Shown: positions 1-10,985, counted from the first letter of the stretch. The stretch: 64,000 nt of DNA from Lepidostoma basale (GCA_022606425.2 JAHDVF020000868.1:1302001-1366000); one strand, 5' to 3'. Numbers and translations are program-made. Notes: generated from the letters alone by a model not told the origin.

Positions 1-100
1 GGCCGACATTCAATATTTGATTTATTTGATCGTGCCACGTTTTCCTCGGTCTTCCTCTATTTCTGGTTCCATTTACATCATTAACATATAATTTTTTGTG
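1..100 (-). mobile_element. RTE-A LINE fragment, antisense
   Basis: The minus strand reads the RGRPRKTWHDQI block of the RTE-A C-terminal region. It is cut by the window edge and abuts a sense fragment of the same family. Confidence 0.75.
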
Positions 101-106
101 TGTGAA

Positions 107-405
107 TGGTGTTCATGTGTGTCAATGGTGTTCTTCTACCGACCCTTATGTATGGAAGCGAAGCATGGAACTGGCAAAAGAAGGATGAAAGTAGAATAAA
201 TGTAGTAGAAATGAGATCTCTTAGACTAATGTGTGCATACTCTGTATATGATGAGAGTGTCGAATGAAAACATAAGAAGTGAATGCGGTGCGAATGATGG
301 TGTCATGAACAAAATAATGAAAGGATCATTAAGATGGTTTGGACATATGGAAAGAATGAATGAAGAAAGAATGGTAAAAAAATTATATGTTAATGATTTT
401 GCTAA
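107..405 (+). mobile_element. RTE-A LINE fragment, sense
   Basis: It encodes the C-terminal part of an RTE-like reverse transcriptase, with recognisable YGSEAWNWQKKDES, LRWFGHMERMNEERMVKK and VND blocks. A frame shift near 240 and loss of the 3' end make it a dead copy. It follows an antisense piece of the same family. Confidence 0.8.
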
Positions 406-942
406 CTTTATTATCAAATACATAAGAAATCATATAACAAAAGTTCTTCAAATTTTCTTCCCTTTGTTTTGAGTAGCTCTATTGTTTTGCTAACTCTTAA
501 GATGTGTTCCTTTGTATATGTTAATACGTAGCTCCGTTGTAAACATTAAAGGGTTATCCTACTTTATCTCAACATGCTTTACTTAGGATCCAGAGCACGA
601 CTCGCGGCATCCAGTGTTTCTTTAACTTTTAGTCGTATTAGCATAACTCGAGTAAACTCGCAAACCTTCATACCTCAGCGGCTAATTTGAAAAAGTTTTT
701 ATGCAAACTTGGGGCGCGCATTATTTGAAATTGGAAATAGTGGTGCTAACTTAGCAGATTCTTAGCGCTTCGTAGTTTCACAACTTCAAATAATAAATAA
801 ACAACTGAAAGAAAGTCTTTGAATTATTGACGCTTTCCCGAGCAAGCTTGTAAAACTCACACGAAAAATACATTTAATCGAATAAAGCGAGTATTTTAAA
901 TATTATATTTTACTAATTTCTTCATTTTAGTACTTTGGTCGG
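406..942. other. No gene seen
   Basis: AT-rich sequence with no recognised element, ORF or splice pair; probably old intergenic or intronic DNA. Confidence 0.5.
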
Positions 943-1367
943 TTGCCAGAGTAGTCCTTTATTGTTCTGAGACTGGGGAGTAAGGTTGAGGATATTATAA
1001 GATGGAGCAGACACAGCAAAAAGGGGACTGGTACGGTCATGTTCAAAGAATGGACACTTGCCAGAGTAGTCCTTTATTGTTCTAAGACTGAGAGATCGCG
1101 TGAAGAACACCAGAATAAGAGGGGTATGTAAGGTTGAGGATATTATAAGATGGAACAGACAGAGAAAAACGGACTGGTACGACCATGTTCAAGGAATGGA
1201 CCCCACCAGACTCCCCTATATTGCATTGCATAATCAGCCTCATGGGACTCGTCCTCGTGGAAGATCTCTTAAAAGATGGAAGGACAGCTGGGAGTCTACC
1301 TCACATGAGGAGCAACACTCTGGAGAACAGACCACATAGGTCTACAACAAGGAAGTAGAAGAAGACT
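943..1367 (+). mobile_element. RTE-B LINE 3' fragments with local duplication
   Basis: Two pieces of an RTE-like LINE C-terminus. The longer one reads RVKNTRIRG, CKVEDIIRWNRQRKTDWYDH, MDPTRLPYIALHNQPHGTRP and GEQTT-stop, then a GAA-rich tail. A 26-bp segment (943-968) recurs at 1058-1083, so the 5' piece looks like a local tandem duplication. Confidence 0.75.
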
Positions 1368-1410
1368 TATTTTTCAGTGTATTATATTTTAAATACAGCA
1401 CTCGATAGTA

Positions 1411-1668
1411 AAGTAGAATAAATGTAGTAGAGATCTCATAGAAAAATGTGTATCTAATTTATACACCATAGAGTGTCAAATCGTAATGTAAAAAGTGGCC
1501 GAAGAAAACATGGCACGATCAAATCAATCAAATCTTTAAAATCGGCAACGTGAACGCTACATGACACGATGTATGAATATTGAGGTATCGAGAAGTATGT
1601 AAGAATAGAACAGTGTGGCTGTCCATTATTTCTGCCTACGCCTTCGGGAAAATGGCGTGATGGTAAAT
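1411..1668 (+). mobile_element. RTE-A LINE 3' end
   Basis: A degraded copy of the RTE-A end: YDRV-like remains, KTWHDQINQ, then CCATTATTTCTGCCTACGCC and GGCGTGATGG. It has several frame breaks. Confidence 0.7.
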
Positions 1669-1719
1669 TATATATTTAGTTTTGCAAAAATAGTTATATA
1701 ATAAAATATTGAACCTCCT

Positions 1720-1817
1720 AAAATATGGAAGGAAAGCTGGGAATCCCCCTCACTGGAGGAGCAATCCCCTGGAAAACAGACCACTTAAGTCTATACCAAG
1801 GAAGAAGAAGAAGAATT
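1720..1817 (+). mobile_element. RTE-B LINE 3' end
   Basis: The last ~100 bp of RTE-B (KRWKESWESPSLEEQSPGKQ-like) followed by a GAAGAAGAAG tail. Confidence 0.65.
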
Positions 1818-2471
1818 AAACATTTTCTAAACATCGAGTGGTACGTATTTCTCGTGTCCTATTTCAATTTTAACTCTGTAATATAAACCTTAATCAATTT
1901 TGTCGGAGAGCAAATTCCGATCAAGCTATTTGCACTCCAGTATCCGGTATCGCGGGACTGTTTGCCAAGAAATCCTTCTCCGGCAATTGAATTCATTGCA
2001 GTAGAAGGAATCACGCTCTTCAAAATAGCAAATGGATTAACGGATCAAGTTTATCTACGGATCACAAGTGTAATTTAAAAATCAATTAAAAGTAACTACT
2101 TATACAAACTTGTTCAAATAATCTGCAAAGAATTATCCCCTATCCAACTTCACTTGTTTACTTAACAACCTATTTATCTAAATAATATTTGTCTTATACT
2201 CGTATTCTCGTGTTTCAAAAAAGCCAATGCTATTTAATATACCAAAATTCGTATCTTTTCCTTTTCGTTTACTTTGTGCTTGAGCGATTTCGCAGAACTC
2301 TGTATAAATTTTGAAAACACACAACTCTTATGATGAATTTTAATCAAATAACTTACGAAGAAAATTGGTGCTGTTAAGCGCTTAAAGTTCAAAAACGCTT
2401 CCACACTGATGTCGCCATTTTCGTAATACTAGAAACAGCGTGTTATTATTATTATTCGTTTTCTTGTTATG
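1818..2471. other. No gene seen
   Basis: AT-rich; no recognised element or convincing exon. Confidence 0.5.
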
Positions 2472-2482
2472 GTATTTAACCA

Positions 2483-3306
2483 GAGGACTACTAATTCTGA
2501 TTTTGAAAATTTGGTTTGGTTCATTTGGTGCTCCCGTGAATTTGGAGAAATTACGTGTATAAGTGAATTGTTTTGGTCAATTTGATTGTTGCCGCACTTT
2601 ATAATAGTTAATTGTGAGACGTAATACGTTTTTACTGTTTTGATGTCAAAATTATACAAGTTTTTTCGTTTATATAAAGAATTTTGACAGGTGTAAAAAT
2701 AAATTTTTCATTTGTTCCAATGACAATTTGAATAATTTCTTCAATATTCTTTTAAAGTTCTTGCTGGTGTTGGTTGGTTTTAAGTGCCTAATTACTGCCA
2801 AATAAAAAAAGTGGATACGTGGATCATTAATTAAATCACATAACAGCTAATTTAAAAAAACGGTGGATACGTGTAACATAAATTAAATAAACACAAAAGT
2901 CCGGATCGTCCATGTCAACATGTGCAACATCGGAAAAACATTGTGTTATTACATTACGTGCTAAATTAAAAAAACGGTGGATTCGTGGAACATAAATTAA
3001 ATAGACAAATGTGCACCATCTAAAAATAACATTTTGTATTAAATTATTTTTATTTTGTTATTTTATTTTATATCATTGTATTTTATATTATTTGTTTTAG
3101 ATTTATTTTGTGGATGTTGGAAGATCGAAGTGTGCGCGGGAGATGCCTATTGGTGGCGATGAGGTTCGCAACCCATCACACCGCGTCTCCCGCGGGGCGA
3201 AAAGAGAAGGATGGAGTGCCGCATCAGTAAAAGTGTGACAGTCCATTCTTTCTGCCTACCCTTTCGGGGAGACGGCGTGATGGTTAGTTAGTTAGTTAGT
3301 TAGTTA
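2483..3306 (+). mobile_element. Non-autonomous element with captured RTE-A 3' end, copy 1
   Basis: An 824-bp insertion bounded by the exact 11-bp duplication GTATTTAACCA (2472-2482 and 3307-3317). The body is AT-rich and not RTE-like. A GC-rich segment (3125-3215) starts near GCGCGGGAGATGCC. The last ~60 bp match the RTE-A 3' end (TCCATTCTTTCTGCCTACCC, GGCGTGATGG) and finish in (GTTA)n. No long ORF. The structure fits a SINE-like parasite mobilised by the RTE-A enzyme (inference). Confidence 0.8.
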
Positions 3307-3472
3307 GTATTTAACCAACGTGACTTTTTGATAGTCCATATTATATGTATGTTTAAATCGTATTGTAATTTGTTAAAAAAACTAATTTCATTTTTCGTAA
3401 ATAAAAGTTCACTCAAATTTTAAAAAAAGTTAAAATAAATACAATTTAGTTAAAATCTACAATTGTGTCTTC

Positions 3473-3504
3473 GACCGGTTTCGGCAGCTCGCTGACATCT
3501 TCTG
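3473..3504 (-). ncRNA. Degenerate hammerhead-like core, left arm
   Basis: Read on the minus strand: CAGAAGA (one change from CTGAAGA), a helix II region, GAA, the palindrome ACCGGT, then C. The changed U4 probably weakens or kills cleavage. Confidence 0.4.
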
Positions 3505-3518
3505 GAAGAAGAATTCAC

Positions 3519-3550
3519 CTGAAGATGGCAACGAACTGCCGAAACCGGTC
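3519..3550 (+). ncRNA. Hammerhead-like ribozyme core, right arm
   Basis: CTGAAGA (3519-3525), one extra T, helix II GGCA/TGCC with a 6-nt loop, GAAA (3541-3544), CCGG and the cleavage-type TC at 3549-3550. All core bases match CUGANGA...GAAA...UH. Stem III is the palindrome ACCGGT, too short for a stable monomer but able to pair in a dimer. The extra base before helix II has a precedent in the chrysanthemum chlorotic mottle viroid hammerhead. Confidence 0.55.
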
Positions 3551-3590
3551 GAAGACTCAAACATTTGTAGATTTTATATAAATATACATT

Positions 3591-4324
3591 TTTTCTTTCC
3601 ATTGTGGTTATTTGTTCGTTTTGTCAAATTTATAAAAAAGATAAACATTTAAATAAATGCCAATTTTTTAACCGTAGTTTTGAGTTTATATTTCTCGACA
3701 AGTTTAAAATATTTTAAACCTTTATCCTCCAGAGAAGGCAAGAGAAAACTACTCTGGATATCATTCCGCAGGTTATCATTATGAAATATAAAGAGGAATT
3801 AAATCATGGCTTCAATTCCCGAGTGATTCTTGAACGTGTCATGTATATTAAGAAATATTGAGGAGCAGTTTCGAACTGCATGAGACAGAAATGCCTACTC
3901 GCAAGTGATCTAGTTCTTTATTGCCTTGAATTTTTCTCGCTGTTGTATTGTCACATATGAACGGCGGGACATCGAGGGAGAGTAGCGTAGTTTAAATGTG
4001 GCCTAGGTCGTCCTTGGCGCATAAATATATTGTTTTGCTTTTAACGTATGTCCCGCGTGGACGGGGGCCGGGTCAAGGGAGTGCATGAGCAAAGCTGACG
4101 AAAGCTAATAGTTTCCGGTAAGCAGAGGGCGCCCTCTATAGATCAGCCAGTGGGGTGAAGTTTTTAACTACTCGTAGAAATATTAAAATGCCAAATATCC
4201 GTATATCTTATTGATGATGAAGGTACAAACATGCCATGAAAAGTAATATCAAAAATTAACAAGATGTTTTTTTTAATTCATTGAAAATGGAAATTCACAT
4301 CGAAAATGCTTTTTATTATTTGCC
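3591..4324. other. No gene seen
   Basis: No recognised element. 3950-4170 is less AT-rich (CGTGGACGGGGGCCGGGTCA near 4057) and could be old unique host sequence, but no exon is supported. Confidence 0.45.
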
Positions 4325-4860
4325 TTATTCTTAGTGTGGGCCTAGTGGCCTGTTTCTTAGGAGGAATTGGCCTCCTGCGAAGTCGACTCCCAGCTATCGA
4401 TCCATCTCTTTGGTGGTCTGCCCGGGGGTCGTCTACCTTGGAGCTGGCCGTGCAACACAATGAAGGGGAGTCTGGATGGATCCATTCTCCTCACGTGTGC
4501 ATACCAGTATCTTCTCCTTTGCCTTCCCCACCTAACGACATCCTCGACCTCTCATATCTCCCTTACCCGTGTATGGCTTATCCTCTCTTGCAGTGTCTTG
4601 CCAGATATATATATGAGCGTCTTCATTTCTGACACTCTGAGCGCGTTTTTTTGTGATTGAGGTGTCCGCCCTGCACTCGATCCCATAATATGTCATGATA
4701 GGTTGCACACAAGTCCTATAAATTCTCACATTGCTGCTGATCTTCATGTCAGGGTTTTTCCAAATTGAATTCTTCAAGTATCCTGAAATGACCGCAGCCT
4801 TGTTTATTTGCCCCATCACTTTACACGGTTTTCCGTTTTCCCACACAAGTCCACACCCAA
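4325..4860 (-). mobile_element. RTE-B-like LINE 3' half
   Basis: Minus-strand reading gives QINKAAVISGYLKNSIW, YGIECRADTSITKK, RWGRQRRRYWYAHVRRMDPS, RPPGRPPKRWIDSWESTSQE and a stop, then an A-rich end. A frame shift near 4530 splits the reading. It is a diverged relative of the copies at 37628 and 57112. Confidence 0.8.
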
Positions 4861-5944
4861 GTATCCATTCAAAATACCTAAGTTATAAAAAAAGTATCGA
4901 CATTGAATTCTAATTATAGAATTAGCATTGCGAATAATGAATTGGTTACCAAATTTTATGAGTAGTTTTTACGAGTATGTCGATTGGGAACATTGTGTTT
5001 GATTAACTTAAATCACTTTATACGTAAACTGTTTACAATTTTATTTAACGATCACAACATTTTATGGCTTCCACGAAACAAAATAATCTTTAGGAAAGGT
5101 TCAAGTTTCTGAAAATTTAATACGAAGCGGAATGTTAATATAAATATCCTACCGGCGTGGAGCGTATTAATATGAGTGTGTGTCTACTTATAGAACAAGG
5201 ATCTCCGCAAAATTTCGCCTCTGAGTAGTTCCTCTCGGGACGGCGAGGGCGAGGGCGAGGCGGGCCGCGGATTATAACTAATACAAACATCCCGCATACA
5301 ATAAGACAGGAGGAGGAAAATAACCCGAACGTAATGCGCGGGAGCAGAAGCGCCCGTAACTCGCCGGATTCAGTTTTACTCAAAATGCTAATCAAAAAAG
5401 TTTATCGCGGCAGTAAATTACAAAGTATATTATGACATTTCACGTTTGAAGCACTTTGGGTTCGCCAGTGTAGTGGCATTTAAAGCATAAAATATTGCCC
5501 CTTCGCATTGTTGTACAAGGTGTGTTCATTTTTATTGCCCGTTTCATAAAAATAAAACACAATTTAAAGAAAAATAGTCCTACCAAAACAGTGCTCGTTT
5601 ACTTTTCGATATACATTGTTTGTAGGATATCTACTTCCTTATTTCGGTGGTCAGATCCTCCCAACGTTGACTATCACCTAATAGTAGGCATCTCTGTCCT
5701 TGGTAGCTCAAATCAACTCTTCAACACTCCTTAAACCAGTCCAGTACCTTATATTGTGGAGCCAGCAGGTTGACCTCCTGCTGACACCTCGTCGATTCTG
5801 TATTTTCCCTTCAGGTGCAGTAATTCATATTTTCCCCCTTATCATTATAGGATGTAAGAATATTTATCGATACTCTTGTAGCGATAAATAAATTGCAAGT
5901 TATTATTTACAATATTATTTCGGAAGAAGTAAGTAGTAAAGCAT
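4861..5944. other. No gene seen; GC-richer island near 5200-5370
   Basis: Mostly AT-rich. 5220-5370 is GC-rich with a GGGCGAGGGCGAGGCGGGCC tract but no ORF with splice sites that I trust. A conserved noncoding element is possible. Confidence 0.4.
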
Positions 5945-6215
5945 TTATAAATCAAATCAAATCAAATCAAATCAGTTTATTAACTCAAAAGACATTACAA
6001 ACAGGAAAATGGTTAAGGCATCTATTAAGTACAGGTAAAATATTATAAAAATACAACAAAGTACCAGGAACGCATTAGAGATGGTTCGACATTAGGAAGA
6101 CAAGATACTTTCTAAAGTCAAGAGTATTTGTCCCCTGAACGTACCTTCACTAATCTAAAAGACGTCGATCTCCGTGGAGACCGCGTTCAGCAGACTAATT
6201 GCTCTTCAGTATGCT
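5945..6215 (-). mobile_element. LINE 3' end with TTTGATT-type tail
   Basis: Antisense copy of the LINE seen at 16325 and 25130. It starts with an (ATCAA)n tail; the minus strand gives SEIDVF and SESTFRGQILL-like residues. Confidence 0.75.
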
Positions 6216-6234
6216 TAAGATATTATTATATAAA

Positions 6235-6330
6235 GTATGCTTAAGATCAATTAAAACATGTGGCGTTGAAGCAAGGGTCTGGATCAAACAAGTATTGAGG
6301 ACTTTCGAAATAAAGACACTGAGAATAAAA
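6235..6330 (+). mobile_element. RTE-B fragment
   Basis: Short piece with GVEARVW and QVLRTFEIKTLR-like reading, joined directly to an RTE-A2 fragment. Confidence 0.6.
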
Positions 6331-6680
6331 GGAATGTAGAGCGGAAGAAGGTATTATGAACAAAATTATGAAAGGATTGCTGCGTTGGTTCGGACATATG
6401 GAGCGCATGGATGGAGAAAGAATGGTTGAGGAAGTATAAGTTAATGATTTAAATGGAGTAAGGAGTCGAGGCAGATCGAGGAAAACATGGCATGACCAAA
6501 TTAATCAAATTTTAAAGGTTGGTCATGTTAGAAGTCGGAAGAATCGACGTGCGTGTATGACTCGCTGTATGAATGTGGAGGAAGCTAGAGAGGTGTGCCA
6601 GGATATAGTAGTGTGGCAGTACATTTTCTCTGCCTACCCCTATGGAAAAACGACGCGATGGTTTGTTGTTGTTGTTTTTG
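6330..6680 (+). mobile_element. RTE-A2 LINE 3' end
   Basis: Encodes GIMNKIMKGLLRWFGHMERM, SRGRSRKTWHDQINQILKVG, NVEEAREVCQD and SAYPYGK. The tail is (GTT)n, as in other A2 copies, rather than (GTTA)n. In-frame stops make it inactive. Confidence 0.8.
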
Positions 6681-6689
6681 AGAATAATA

Positions 6690-6965
6690 GCAGGCAAAAC
6701 TCTACGAGATCGCTGAGGAACACTAGAAAAAGAGATATATACGAGGCTGAGGATTTCGTGTGGATGGAGTAGACAGCAAATGAATGAATAGTAAAAAAAA
6801 ATCGACATCATCAGACTATATTTCACTAAATAATTAACCTCACGAGACGAATCATCTTCGAAAACCTCCTTAATTATTATCAGATAGCTGGCAACCCACC
6901 TCACAGGAGAGTAGCAAACCTCTGGAGAAGCGACTATTTAAATCTATAGCATAAGAGAAGAAAGC
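6690..6965 (+). mobile_element. RTE-B fragments, interrupted
   Basis: TLRDRXRNTRKRDIYEAED-like reading, an unrelated ~100-bp stretch, then the DSWQPTSQE-like end and a GAA-type tail. Confidence 0.6.
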
Positions 6966-7489
6966 ATAAAGGAAAGTTTTTATAAATTATATTAAAACTC
7001 AGCAAAGTTTACTAGTAGCTCAATAAGAGAACTATTTCCAATTACTCCGCCAATAAATAACTAAACAAATAACTCAATCATTTCGTCTTCCTCGTTCCAC
7101 TCGTCGACTAATATTGATCCTTAAATACACCAGATGTATTAAGTAAAGCCCTTCGTTCGATGATTGTATTAATGAAAACAACGGTGTAAACGGAGCGTTA
7201 ATAAAAATATAGTGAAGAGATGATTTGTTCTTTTGGGAATTCAATTGATTCAATTGCCAAATAATATGACAAATAACATGCGACAATTACCTTCATAAGA
7301 TCCATATATCTTTAACCTTTCACAGAATATCAGAAAAGGCAAATTAAGAAATTTCCACACAAAAAAACACTCTAGACCATGCAAACTTTAAATTTGATAA
7401 ACACGTAACTTACAGACGGGACAAAGATCTAGAACTAATAGAAATATTATAAATCTTCCCTTGATTAAGATAAACTGACTTTGGAACAT
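6966..7489. other. No gene seen
   Basis: AT-rich; no recognised element. Confidence 0.5.
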
Positions 7490-7680
7490 CATCATCATCA
7501 TCAGCCATTAATATTCCAGTGTTGCGCATAATAATCCCTTTCGACTTCCTCGCCACTCTTTTGATGTCATCATACCATCTTGCTTGTAGTCTGCCCGGGC
7601 TTCTGTGGCCGGAAATCCGTTTTCCTCACCATATGGTTGGCCTTATCCCACTTAAACGAGGCTATTTTGCGCGATATATC
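7490..7680 (-). mobile_element. RTE-like LINE 3' end, antisense
   Basis: Begins with an ATC repeat (complement of a GAT tail), then the complement of an RTE C-terminal region common in insects. Short and degraded. Confidence 0.45.
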
Positions 7681-7754
7681 GGCAACATCAATCAATTCCA
7701 ATTATTGAATCAGAGAAAAGATCAATGTGATGAATCATATAATATAATATATTT

Positions 7755-7990
7755 CAATAATAATTAAATAAAACGATGTATTTTAACTAGTTTCACTTGT
7801 GTTTTGAGACCAGTCTGTCGATGCCAGTTAGTCTAGCTAAACCGGTTGCTATCAAAATAAAGAGAAAAGTGGAAGTAGTTAAAAAAAGGCCCTTTATTTA
7901 ATTATTCTTTAAAATGAACTTCCATTAAGAGATTTCAGAAAAATCATCAAATATGTTTAACTTAAAATATTTACTAAACGTAGTGTGTGA
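7755..7990. repeat. Foldback repeat family beta, right arm mostly
   Basis: Starts AATTAAATAAAACGATG and holds CTGTCGATGCCAG plus AACCGGTTGCT, matching the right arms at 32735 and 35055. The left arm is largely lost. Confidence 0.6.
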
Positions 7991-8637
7991 ATATATAACA
8001 ATATGTTTTTTGGCGGTTGCAGTTTTAATTTGGTAGAACTCCATTACATAATTAATTTATAATGAAAGTCCGATTGCTCTTTTGGTTTTACTTTGGACCA
8101 GGTAATTAGAGTTCCATCCTATATTAAACACGTTTAAAGAAAATTAAAATATAAAGCAAGAAGTAGATTATTTTCATCGCCATAAGTATAAATGCATACA
8201 GTTGTAGATAATATGTTTCCCACATTTGTGTTGTGTAGGTACTGAAAAATGGAATTTTTACGATCCGCCAGAGAACAGAAGCGCGGACTTAAGAAATCCG
8301 TTTTATTGTTCGGGCGAGAGATTAGGGAGAAAAGTAAGAAGAATGAGTATCCACTGAGACCCTCCTGGTGCGGAGTGCTATGTGCTGCGTAGTTACTCAC
8401 TAAACCCTTACCTAGAGGTCGTTATATGATACAAAGAATTGATTCTACGGTGCGCTCACAACACACTGTGTGTTACAAATGGTATTATTGAAAAAGCAAA
8501 ATACGAAAATAAATTTAGAATGTCAATGATTGAAGTGGAATATTATTTATCCTTGTCCATTATCAGAATTATCAAATACGTCATTCATTACCTGACGACA
8601 GAAATATTTATTTAACGAAATTGGTTAATAAAAGTAT
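7991..8637. other. No gene seen
   Basis: AT-rich; no recognised element. Confidence 0.5.
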
Positions 8638-8742
8638 AATTATACCAACCCTTATGTATGGAAGCGAAGCATGGAACTGGCAAAAGAAGGATAAAGTAGA
8701 ATAAATGCAGTAGAAATGAGATCTCCGAGACGAATGTGTGCA
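8638..8742 (+). mobile_element. RTE-A internal fragment
   Basis: Covers PTLMYGSEAWNWQKK and EMRSPRRMC only; lacks the 3' tail. Confidence 0.75.
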
Positions 8743-8849
8743 TATCTAGAACTTTTGATGTGTGCCCCTTTGTCGAAGACCCGGTTAAATAAAATATCCT
8801 ATATTGCAAATAAATGAAAATGTGTAAGTAAAAATTAAATAAAACTAAA

Positions 8850-9125
8850 TTTTTTAATTGTATCTCAATAGAGACGAAGAAACAAACTGGAAACTGAATA
8901 TGGATGATCAAGGTGTTTACAGGACTTATGACCTGTCATTGGTTGGGTTAAGCGCACGCTTTATGTAATTACAACATTCCCCATTCCACCATTGTTATTA
9001 TGATCATGTATGATACATTTTTGGAAGTTGTATATATACTCCAAATTCATACTTATCTTCACGTGGCAGTTCCAGTTAGCCATCTATGTAGATTTGATTG
9101 TACTAATTAATTTTTTAATATTAAT
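8850..9125 (+). repeat. Foldback repeat family kappa, one arm and centre
   Basis: Shares AATAGAGACGAAGA, TTTACAGGACTTATGACCTG and ACATTCCCCATTCCACC with copies at 15925, 31735 and 52480. Confidence 0.65.
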
Positions 9126-9144
9126 CTATACAATCCATCCACTT

Positions 9145-9400
9145 TGCTAAATGCTAAATAAATAAAACTATGTTACTACTACTTCCATTTTTGTATTTTT
9201 TTCGACAGTGACCGGTTTCGCCAGGCTCGCTGGCAAGGAAAGAGTGTGACGAAACCGATCGCTGTCGAAATAAAGACAAAATTGAAAGCAGTTCTTAAAA
9301 AAACATCATTCTTTTTTAAAATTAACTTTCTTCGAGAGATTTTAGGTAAATCATTAGATTATCTTGAAAAACTGTAATGAAAATGATACCTCGCAATTGT
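9145..9400. repeat. Foldback repeat family beta
   Basis: Both arms present: GTGACCGGTTTCGCCAGGCT on the left, GACGAAACCGATCGCTGTCG on the right, with long outer arms. The CTGNCGA part is lost from the left arm. Confidence 0.7.
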
Positions 9401-10070
9401 AAAAGTGGTGATTTATTTTGAAATTACTATTACGTACGTGCTTACACAAACAGACTGTGGATTTTGGTATGCTATATCTAAAAAAAAACAATATCAGCAT
9501 GTTTCTAGTACGTACAGTATTTGCGCTCAGGCAATACCACCGCAGAGAGACCGTAGAGAGCTTACGTGAGTCGCCCGAAGCAATTCGGAGGCCTGCCAAG
9601 CGCCGGTAAAAGAAACGGTTTTAAATGCTCGCGTCCGGCCTTCCCGCTGCCCACTGAGCCGGCCGATAGCGACCCTTCTGATAATCGATTCGGTTTATTT
9701 GGTTGTGGGGCACGTGACAAATTCGGCTATTTACTTAAGGCCTTTGGGGCTGGGCCGCCCCTCCCGCGCTGAATAAGTAATAATTACGTTCTCGCCGTCA
9801 CTGTCGGGAGGTGCTTAATTTATAGCTGTAAAGGCGGTACAGTCAGAAAATTCCACCCCTAAACGACGTGCTTGCGTATTTACACTAACACTGTTTGTCA
9901 TTTGTCCCCGAATAACTTGGCTGTACGTGAATTCAAGATATGTTTTTAAATGCCCATGTTACAAATTGCAGACTGAAATATTTCAATTAGTTATCATAAA
10001 CACTTTGAATTTTATGAAATGAAAATTAAAAAAGGATCCATGATATAAATTGAAAATAAATAATTAATGG
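9401..10070. other. No gene identified; GC-richer 9540-9780
   Basis: Open frames of 60-70 codons exist at 9540-9780, but no splice sites or protein family could be recognised. Possible old host sequence. Confidence 0.35.
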
Positions 10071-10074
10071 ACGA

Positions 10075-10300
10075 GAAGAATGGTTATAATTTTCTATACA
10101 AGCAGTGTGAGCGAAAGGGGAAGCCGCAGAAGACCAATGAAAGCATATCACGACCAAATTAATCAAATACTGTGTGCATGTTACGATGTATGAATATAGA
10201 GAAAGCTAGAGTAGGTAGGTATGCCAGCCAGGCGGCCCATCCTCTCTGCCTACCCTTACGGGGAAACGGCGTGATGGTTAGTTAGTTAGTTTAACACTTT
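10075..10300 (+). mobile_element. RTE-A LINE 3' end
   Basis: KRGSRRRPMKAYHDQINQ-like residues, then CCTCTCTGCCTACCC and GGCGTGATGG with a (GTTA)n tail. Internally deleted. Confidence 0.75.
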
Positions 10301-10309
10301 GTATTTTAG

Positions 10310-10420
10310 GCATTAAATAGTATTTTTTTTAAGCAAACTCTTGTATTTGTCTTTTTATTTTTTACAGACATATTTCGGACAACCAGGTCCTTTTTCAGTG
10401 ATATTAAAATATTTAAACAA
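10310..10420 (-). repeat. Single-arm repeat with hammerhead-like core
   Basis: Minus-strand unit ending in a pyrimidine-rich stretch and holding the core listed next. No inverted partner is seen here. Confidence 0.5.
10367..10398 (-). ncRNA. Hammerhead-like core, one core base changed
   Basis: Minus strand: CTGAAAA (G8 changed to A), one extra A, a perfect 4-bp helix II GGAC/GTCC with a 6-nt loop, GAA, ATATGT (near palindrome) and C. Same layout as the alpha and gamma cores but from an unrelated-looking repeat. Confidence 0.45.
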
Positions 10421-10522
10421 ACAAACCATCACGCCGTTTCTCCGCAGGGGTAGGCAGAGAGAATGGACCGCCACACTACTCTATCCTGGCAAACCTCTCT
10501 AGCTTCCTCCACATTTCAATTC
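10420..10522 (-). mobile_element. RTE-A2 3' end, antisense
   Basis: Begins AAACAAACAAACC (complement of a GTTT tail), then CATCACGCCGTTTCTCC and the end of the ORF. Confidence 0.8.
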
Positions 10523-10889
10523 ACAAAACATTTAAAATAGTAAATTTAAATACAATGATCCAAGCTTAGAAAAAAATCCGCAGATTTTTATCAAATCTAT
10601 GTATGATAACGTATTAAGCGTGTCTCGAAAAACAGTATTTTTTTTGAACTGGAGGACAGTTTGATAAAGTGTTGCCAGAGAGATGACTTGATTGTCCGAT
10701 TGACTTCGTAATAATAATAAAAAACCACTATTCTCCCGAAACGTAAAAAGAAAGGAAGCAAACAGATCCCAAGCGAACTCATTTCATTTCCTGATATAAA
10801 TCGCCAAGTTAGAAATGTGGTAATGTCCTTTTTTTAAAAAAAAGAACACACCCGTTATATTGGTCTATTTATTGTTTTAAATATTTATA
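10523..10889. other. No gene seen
   Basis: AT-rich; no recognised element. Confidence 0.5.
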
Positions 10890-10985
10890 TATGAACTTCT
10901 TCTTCTTCCTTGTTGCAGACCTATGTGGTCTGTTCTCTAGTGAGGTAGATTCCCAGCTGTCCTTCCATCTTTTAGAAGGTCTTAA
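10890..10985 (-). mobile_element. RTE-B 3' end, antisense
   Basis: CTTCTTCTTCTTCC tail complement, then the complement of the QTT-stop and KRWKDSW region. Confidence 0.75.

Larger units (their letters stand above)
3440..3590. repeat. Foldback repeat with hammerhead-like arms (family gamma)
   Basis: The two arms are inverted copies of a segment with CGACCGGTTTCGGCAG on the left and CTGCCGAAACCGGTCG on the right. The outer parts also pair (ATCTACAA ... TTGTAGAT). Each arm carries a hammerhead-like core, listed separately. Confidence 0.75.

Noticed and set aside
1..405. Inverted RTE-A pieces as a twin-primed insertion
   Set aside because: In twin priming the inverted part is the upstream part of the element; here the inverted piece is the more downstream one, so two separate copies or a rearrangement fit better.
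3280..3306. TTAG-type repeats as telomeric sequence
   Set aside because: The unit is the 4-base GTTA, not the insect TTAGG, and every array is the tail of an RTE-A-type element.
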